Source: Microbacterium saperdae (GTDB taxonomy: Bacteria; Actinomycetota; Actinomycetes; Actinomycetales; Microbacteriaceae). From it: a DNA stretch of 64,000 bases. Under the pieces are notes generated by a model, which saw only the letters and a list, made by a program, of their open reading frames with translations, was not told the origin of the DNA and made no database searches. The number at the start of each line of letters is the position of its first letter. Position 1 is the stretch's first letter. This document shows, piece after piece, positions 59,054 to 64,000 of the stretch. Made by a program: the position numbers and the translations under genes. The stretch covers positions 1,240,001 to 1,304,000 of the forward strand of contig NZ_VFOX01000001.1 of NCBI RefSeq assembly GCF_006716345.1, given 5' to 3'.

Positions 59054-60216
59054 GCACCGTTACCGCGATCTCCCTGCCGCGCGCCGACGGTTCCCTGCGT
59101 TCGGTGGGCCTGCGCCGGCCGGCCGAACTGTCGACGAGCAGCATGCCGGCCACATCGCGCGTGGCATTCGCAGCCGGACACGTGGTCGCCGACGCGCTCC
59201 GTTCGAGCGCGGGCAGTGGGACCTTTGTCGACTGGGACGCAACCCTCGGCATCCGCCATCGACTCTGGGATCTGGGTCTCGGCGTGGCCGAGAGCATGGA
59301 CACGGCTCAACGCGGAATGGGCATCGCACCCCGCACCGCGCTCGAACTCGGGCGGCGAACGATCGCGGAAGCGGCGGGGCGCGGGGCGAGCGTAGTGGTC
59401 GGGATCGCGACCGACACGCTGGATCCGGCGGAGCGCGACCTGTCGGCGATCGGCGACGCGTATCTCGAGCAACTGAGCGAGATCGAGGACGCGGGCGGCC
59501 GGGTCGTCCTCATGGCCAGCCGGCAGCTCGCGGCGGCGGCCACCGGGCCGGACGACTACCTGCGCGTCTACGATCGGGTGCTGCGTGCGGCGCGGCGTCC
59601 GGTCGTGCTGCACTGGCTCGGCGAGATGTTCGACCCGGCCCTCGCCGGCTACTGGGGCAGCCCCGACCTCGCTGCATCGAGCGGGACTGTGCTCGCGCTG
59701 ATCCGCGACCACGCGGAGCGCATCGATGGTCTCAAGATGTCGCTGCTCGACGAGGCGCACGAGGTCGCGTTCCGGCGACGGCTGCCGACAGGTGTGCGGC
59801 CGTACACCGGCGACGATTTCAACTATGTTCCGCTGATCGCCGGTGATGAGGAGGGGCACAGCGACGCGCTGCTGGGTGCTTTCTCGGCGATTCCGCGCTT
59901 TGCGTCGGCATCACTCGCCGCGCTCGACCGCGGAGACGTGGAAGGGTTCCGATCGATCCTCGGCCCGACGCAAGAGCTCAGCCGGCTGATCTTCGAGTCC
60001 CCGACGCAGTATTACAAAGTCGGGGTCGTCTGGCTGAGTTACCTCACCGGCTGGCAGTCGCATTTCAGGATGATCGCGGGGTTCGAGACGGGACGCAGCC
60101 TGCTGCACCTCGCGCGGGTCTTCGAGGCCGCGAACGAGATCGGGCTCTTCGTCGATCCCGATCTGGCTGCGGGGAGAGCGACCGCGTACTTCCGCGGTGT
60201 CGGCGTCGATGTGTGA
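59050..60216 (+). CDS. DUF993 family protein (aldolase-like TIM barrel)
   Basis: 388 residues. DUF993 is recognised from MPATSRVAFAAGHVVADALR, DWDATLGIRHRLWDLGLGVAESMD, RPVVLHWLGEMFDPALAGYW and GLKMSLLDEAHEVAFRRRLP; the Lys in GLKMSLLD fits a dihydrodipicolinate synthase-like barrel. The reaction is unassigned to my knowledge. It is coupled by ATGA to the isomerase, so a carbon-carbon cleavage or ring-opening of the keto-sugar is a reasonable guess. Confidence 0.85.
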   Translation: MSTVTAISLPRADGSLRSVGLRRPAELSTSSMPATSRVAFAAGHVVADALRSSAGSGTFVDWDATLGIRHRLWDLGLGVAESMDTAQRGMGIAPRTALELGRRTIAEAAGRGASVVVGIATDTLDPAERDLSAIGDAYLEQLSEIEDAGGRVVLMASRQLAAAATGPDDYLRVYDRVLRAARRPVVLHWLGEMFDPALAGYWGSPDLAASSGTVLALIRDHAERIDGLKMSLLDEAHEVAFRRRLPTGVRPYTGDDFNYVPLIAGDEEGHSDALLGAFSAIPRFASASLAALDRGDVEGFRSILGPTQELSRLIFESPTQYYKVGVVWLSYLTGWQSHFRMIAGFETGRSLLHLARVFEAANEIGLFVDPDLAAGRATAYFRGVGVDV

Positions 60217-60276
60217 GCATGCGGGGCGTCGCTGCCTGGGCGTCGGAGCCGCGTCGGGGAGCGGGCGGGCTGACTC

Positions 60277-61458
60277 ATGACCGACTCCTCCGCCCGGCCG
60301 CTGCGCGTGCTCGTGGCACCCGACAAGTTCAAGGGCTCGCTCACCGCAGTCGAGGCCGCGGAAGCGATCGCCGCGGGTGTGCTCGATGCGGCCCCCGATG
60401 CAGTGGTGCGACAAATGCCGATCGCTGACGGCGGCGAGGGCACGCTCGAAGCCTTCGCCGCGGCCGGAGCCGAGCTCGAGACCGTCGCGGTCAGTGGCCC
60501 GCTGGGTACCACGGTCGAGGCGCGCTGGGCAGTGCACGGCTCGACCGTGGTCATCGAGCTCGCCGAGGCCTCCGGACTGCGGCTCGTCACTGAACCCGGG
60601 CCGGCGCACGCCCTCACCGCCGACACGAGGGGGGTGGGCGAGCTGATGCGCATCGCCCTCGACCGGGGGTTCCGCGACATCGTCGTCGCCGTTGGCGGCA
60701 GCGCCTCGACCGATGGCGGCTTCGGCGCGATCCGCGAGCTCGGTCTGCGGGTGCGGGATTCCGCGGATGCCGACATCGCCGACGTGCGCTCGCTGTCGGA
60801 GTGCGCGACCATCGACGTCAGCGGTCTGGATGCAAGACTGGCGGACTGTCGAATCGTGATCGCCACCGACGTCGGATCTCCGCTGACCGGCAAGACCGGC
60901 GCGGCGCGCGTGTTCGCACCGCAGAAGGGCGCCGACGAGCGTGCAGTCGGCGCTCTCGAGGATCGCCTCAACGCGTGGGGCCGGGTCCTCGACGCCCATG
61001 CGGACGCCTGCGTGAGCGCGATGCCGGGCGTGGGCGCCGCAGGCGGCTTTGCGGCCGCGTTCCTGGCCGTCGGATGTGCAGAAGTGCGATCGGGAGCCGA
61101 TGAGATCGCCGCCGTCACGGGCATCGAGCGCGCCGTGCGCGAGAGTGACCTCGTCGTGATCGGCGAGGGGTCTCTCGATGAGCAGTCGCTGCTGGGCAAG
61201 GGGCCCGTGGCTCTAGCGCATCTGGCACATGCGGCCGGCTCCCGCGTCATCGCCGTCTGTGGACGCAGCACCTTGACTCGGCAGCAGCTCTCCGAAGCGC
61301 ACATCAGCGTACTGCGAACGATCGTCGAGCTGGAGCCCGATCCGAAAGCATCGTTGAGTCAGGCAGCGTCGCTGTCGCGGAAAGCAGCGGCCCGAGCGAC
61401 GATCGAAGCGAGCTGCTCCCTCGCGTCGCGCCCCGAGGGCGTGGTGCTTGATCGATGA
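60277..61458 (+). CDS. glxK: Glycerate kinase
   Basis: 393 residues. Start LRVLVAPDKFKGSLTAVEAA, then MPIADGGEGTLEAF, VAVGGSASTDGGFGAI, SPLTGKTGAARVFAPQKGA and SDLVVIGEGSLDEQSL, all type of GlxK/GarK. It phosphorylates D-glycerate, so the operon seems to end in glycerate. It follows 60 bases after the DUF993 gene. The ATG at 60277 has no strong ribosome site but fits the family start. Confidence 0.95.
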   Translation: MTDSSARPLRVLVAPDKFKGSLTAVEAAEAIAAGVLDAAPDAVVRQMPIADGGEGTLEAFAAAGAELETVAVSGPLGTTVEARWAVHGSTVVIELAEASGLRLVTEPGPAHALTADTRGVGELMRIALDRGFRDIVVAVGGSASTDGGFGAIRELGLRVRDSADADIADVRSLSECATIDVSGLDARLADCRIVIATDVGSPLTGKTGAARVFAPQKGADERAVGALEDRLNAWGRVLDAHADACVSAMPGVGAAGGFAAAFLAVGCAEVRSGADEIAAVTGIERAVRESDLVVIGEGSLDEQSLLGKGPVALAHLAHAAGSRVIAVCGRSTLTRQQLSEAHISVLRTIVELEPDPKASLSQAASLSRKAAARATIEASCSLASRPEGVVLDR

Positions 61459-61552
61459 CCGTGCGTAGCTCCGCCCCGAGAACATCAGGAAGGGGCCGCG
61501 ATTCCGTGCGATCCTTCCTTTGCGGCTGACACCCGATGAGGGCAGCTGGTCG

Positions 61553-64000
61553 CTAGTATGCGACGTTCGACACCGAAATCGAATCGACGTTCAGTGTGCC
61601 CGTCCCTGCGATCGGATCGAATCGGATCTGGGAGATCGTCCCCGTCCAGTTCGGGTTGCCGCCGACGAAGAACGCGTAGTCGGTGTACCCGTCGTCCTGA
61701 GGCACGACGAGCGCTGCGATGCTCTTCGGTCCGTCCCAGCCTGGTGACGTCGTCGTGGTCCAGTAGATCTGCGCGAAGTTGTTCGTGCCGTTGTTCTTCA
61801 TCCTGACTTTGACGAAGCCGTAGCGTGCGGCATCGATACCGAGCGATCCGGGGGAGAAGACATAGGGGTCGGGACCCGTTGCGGTGAGGGTGTTCACGCC
61901 GCCGGAGACCGATTGAGTGACGTCGTTGCCCGCAGTCCAACCTTCTGTCGACCCGACGGTGTCGAAGCTCCACGTTCGCGCCGAAGCCGGTGCGGGTCCG
62001 CGGTTCGAGACTGAGATCGAGTCGACTGAAACTGTGCCGGCTTTGTCGATCGGGTCGAATCGCAGTTGGGTGATCGTGCCTTTCCAAGCCGCGACCCTGG
62101 TCAGGTCGAAGATGTAGGTGGTGTATCCCGGGTCGGTGGCGGTGATCGTCGCCGACACGCTCTTCGCGGCCGTCCACGTCGGGTCCGTCAGCGTCGTGAA
62201 GAAGAACTCGCCGCGTGTGCTCGACGAGGAGTTCTTCATTCGCACCTTGATGTACTCGGTGGCGTCGCTGTTGATTCGGAGCCCGCCAGGCGAGAAGAGG
62301 TACGGATCGTTCCCTGTCGCATTGATGACGTTCGATCCGGCGGAAACCGACTGCGTCGCCTGGTTGCCGACCGTCCACCCCTCGGGGTTCCCTGCCGTGT
62401 CGAAGTTCCAGGAGGCACTGACATGCTCGGCGTCGGTCGGCCCGGACGTGTACGCCACGGTGGGCATCCAGCTCGTCACGTCGCCCGTGTCGGTCGCACC
62501 GGCGGCGACCTCGAAGCGGACGACATCGCCTGCGGTGACGGAGAGCCCGTCGATGTAGGTCTCGAAACCGCCGAGGTCGTTGTAGGCGACCGATTTCGAT
62601 CCGGTCGCCGGCCACACCGCTGTACCGTTGCGGGTGATCTTTGTGATCACCCCGTCACCGCTGCCGATGTCGGACTTGGCGACGCGGCCGCGGACGGAGA
62701 CCGTGCCGGTCACGGGAGCGGTCCAGGCGCGGGCGACGCTGCAGTCACTGCAGGACTTGGGTGTGGCCTCGAAACGAGACACGTTGGGCACAAGGGTCGT
62801 CGCCGAGGGCTGCCACCGCTGCGCGGTCGAGTCGAAATAGGCCAAGTCGGACCATCCCGCGCCGTTCTTGGACTGATACGACCATGCCGATGTCTGCGAT
62901 GGCCCGAAACCGGCCGACGAGTTGAAGACGCTGGCACGGCTCCCGATCGCGAGGTTGTGCGTGAAGGTGAAGCCGCTGAAGTTCGACCCCTCCTTGTACG
63001 TCAGCCCCTTCGGCTCGTGGAACAGGTTCTCGCGGATCGTGCCGGTAGGCGTCGCGTCGTTGCCGTAGCGACGGATGGAACCGTTCCCGTTCGAGACGAA
63101 GGTGTTGCCGGAGATATCGCTGTCGGTGAGGTTCGGGGTCGGACCGTGGATGGCCAGGTACGAGAGCCCCGCCCCGGCGTTGTCTGCGATGTAGTTCTCG
63201 CTCACCGCGACGCGCCTCGTCTCCGCCTCGAAGTCGATGGCCACCATATCGCTCGATGCGGTGTTGAGGACGTGGGTGAAGGAATTGTTGAAGAACCGCG
63301 CGTCGGACACGTCCGCGAGATAGATCGCGGCGGTGCCGGTCTGCGAGGCGCAGCTCGCCTCTCGGTCGAACGAGGAGTTCATCATGGTGACGTACTGCGC
63401 TCCGGTGATGCGCATTCCGTCGTCGCAGCCGGACGATGCGTAGTCGCCCTGATTGTCCTCGTGCAGAACGAGGTGGTTGAACAGCACGTTGCCGACGATC
63501 CGGATCGTCGGGTCGGTGATCTTGTCGTAGTCGTCGTTGAACCAGTCGAGGGAGATCGTGTCGAGGTTGCGTGTGCCTTCGATCCGGTCGAACGTGAGGC
63601 CGTCGAGGACGCGAGCGGTCGCGGGGTTCGATGGAGAGAACGTCTTCGAGGTGAACTCGATGCCGGCGGAGTTCCAGATCGCGTCGCCGGTGGCGGCGTT
63701 GCCACTGCCCGAGCCCTGGTGGATGCCGTGGATGTCGTGCAGGAAGAGGTCCTGGAACACCATCTCGCGATTGCCGACTGTGGAGTAGTTCACCAGAATG
63801 CCCGTGCCGGCGTGGCCGACTTCCAGGTCGGAGACCGTCCAGTAGCTCGGATCCTTCAGGATGATTCCGCGATCGGCTTCGTCACCGTTGCGGATAATCT
63901 TCGGACGCGCACCGGAGCCGTACGCGCCGAGAGTGATCCGATTGGTCGCCGTGCCCTTGCCGCTGAGCGTGAGCTGCTGGTTCCATTGCGAACCGCGCGC
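61553..64000 (-). CDS. Right-handed beta-helix surface/secreted protein with two C-terminal modules (5' end beyond window)
   Basis: At least 815 residues; the frame stays open to the right edge (the start is outside). The N-terminal visible part has repeated right-handed beta-helix turns (e.g. LTLSGKGTATNRITLGAYG, YWTVSDLEVGHAGTGILV, NVLFNHLVLHED, AQYVTMMNSSFDR, DSDISGNTFVSNGNGS). The C-terminal part has two related modules of about 130 residues (about 62030-62420 and 61560-62000), each starting with W-x-FDT-EGW and ending in DSISVSN. No catalytic motif is certain. Polysaccharide lyase, pectate-lyase-like or adhesin roles are possible. Its convergent partner is glycerate kinase (94 bases between, no clear terminator). 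Confidence 0.85.
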   Translation of the reverse strand, partial: ARGSQWNQQLTLSGKGTATNRITLGAYGSGARPKIIRNGDEADRGIILKDPSYWTVSDLEVGHAGTGILVNYSTVGNREMVFQDLFLHDIHGIHQGSGSGNAATGDAIWNSAGIEFTSKTFSPSNPATARVLDGLTFDRIEGTRNLDTISLDWFNDDYDKITDPTIRIVGNVLFNHLVLHEDNQGDYASSGCDDGMRITGAQYVTMMNSSFDREASCASQTGTAAIYLADVSDARFFNNSFTHVLNTASSDMVAIDFEAETRRVAVSENYIADNAGAGLSYLAIHGPTPNLTDSDISGNTFVSNGNGSIRRYGNDATPTGTIRENLFHEPKGLTYKEGSNFSGFTFTHNLAIGSRASVFNSSAGFGPSQTSAWSYQSKNGAGWSDLAYFDSTAQRWQPSATTLVPNVSRFEATPKSCSDCSVARAWTAPVTGTVSVRGRVAKSDIGSGDGVITKITRNGTAVWPATGSKSVAYNDLGGFETYIDGLSVTAGDVVRFEVAAGATDTGDVTSWMPTVAYTSGPTDAEHVSASWNFDTAGNPEGWTVGNQATQSVSAGSNVINATGNDPYLFSPGGLRINSDATEYIKVRMKNSSSSTRGEFFFTTLTDPTWTAAKSVSATITATDPGYTTYIFDLTRVAAWKGTITQLRFDPIDKAGTVSVDSISVSNRGPAPASARTWSFDTVGSTEGWTAGNDVTQSVSGGVNTLTATGPDPYVFSPGSLGIDAARYGFVKVRMKNNGTNNFAQIYWTTTTSPGWDGPKSIAALVVPQDDGYTDYAFFVGGNPNWTGTISQIRFDPIAGTGTLNVDSISVSNVAY

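Overview
The window is GC-rich actinobacterial DNA. GTG starts are frequent, genes sit in tight ATGA/GTGA-coupled operons, some transcripts look leaderless, and the T4SS remnant and paired carbohydrate/F420 genes are actinobacterial in style. A member of the Microbacteriaceae (Microbacterium-like) is the best guess; this is inference from gene style, not a database match.

Layout. 1-3.9 kb: a LacI-controlled sugar-type locus (Gfo/Idh/MocA oxidoreductase plus UPF0303 protein, divergent MFS transporter, LacI repressor) with a clear operator pair. 3.9-18.2 kb: an accessory region. It starts at a TetR gene cut off at a junction near 4305. It continues with a two-component system and ABC-2 exporter, an internally deleted IS3 fused to the left end of an IS30, a broken three-gene operon whose last gene resembles 5-hmdU DNA kinases, a HTH-AbiEi-like/nucleotidyltransferase toxin-antitoxin pair, the 3' half of a tRNA-Pro, and several pseudogenes. 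A TetR/DHA2 efflux pair and a fragment of an integrative-element conjugation protein (TrbL-like) follow.

18.2-48.7 kb is the most interesting part: a catabolic island built around coenzyme F420. A plus-strand operon (19987-30004) carries a luciferase-like monooxygenase (LLM) family oxidoreductase, a DUF1028 Ntn-hydrolase, an amidinotransferase-fold hydrolase, F420-dependent glucose-6-phosphate dehydrogenase and F420 biosynthesis genes (cofE, fbiC, cofC/fbiD, cofD/fbiA), with a Baeyer-Villiger-type monooxygenase inserted among them. The facing minus-strand operon (36643-30051) carries a second LLM paralogue, a SnoaL-like protein, an alpha/beta-hydrolase fused to an M20 amidohydrolase, a second M20 amidohydrolase, an ornithine cyclodeaminase-like protein and a CtlX-like hydrolase. 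A third operon (37402-48669) carries a peptide-type ABC importer, a family III CoA-transferase and a complete beta-oxidation set. An MFS transporter gene lies at the left edge. Four promoters in this island carry a TTGGCCAA box at or just downstream of the -10, and a TetR gene sits beside one of them, so the whole island looks like one regulon. I infer a pathway that imports an amide- or amidine-containing compound, attacks it with F420H2/flavin enzymes and hydrolases, and burns the acyl part by beta-oxidation. The substrate is not known. The FbiC protein is odd: its CofG half has the radical-SAM cysteines, but the CofH half has lost them.

48.9-52.0 kb: an IclR-linked group (MFS exporter, isochorismatase-type hydrolase, GlcG/HbpS-like protein). 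52.1-61.5 kb: a LacI-controlled sugar or polyol catabolic operon with paired operators (FAD oxidoreductase, zinc alcohol dehydrogenase, MHS-type transporter, Gfo/Idh/MocA oxidoreductase, TIM-barrel isomerase, DUF993 protein, glycerate kinase). 61.5 kb to the end: the 3' part of a large beta-helix protein with two tandem C-terminal modules.
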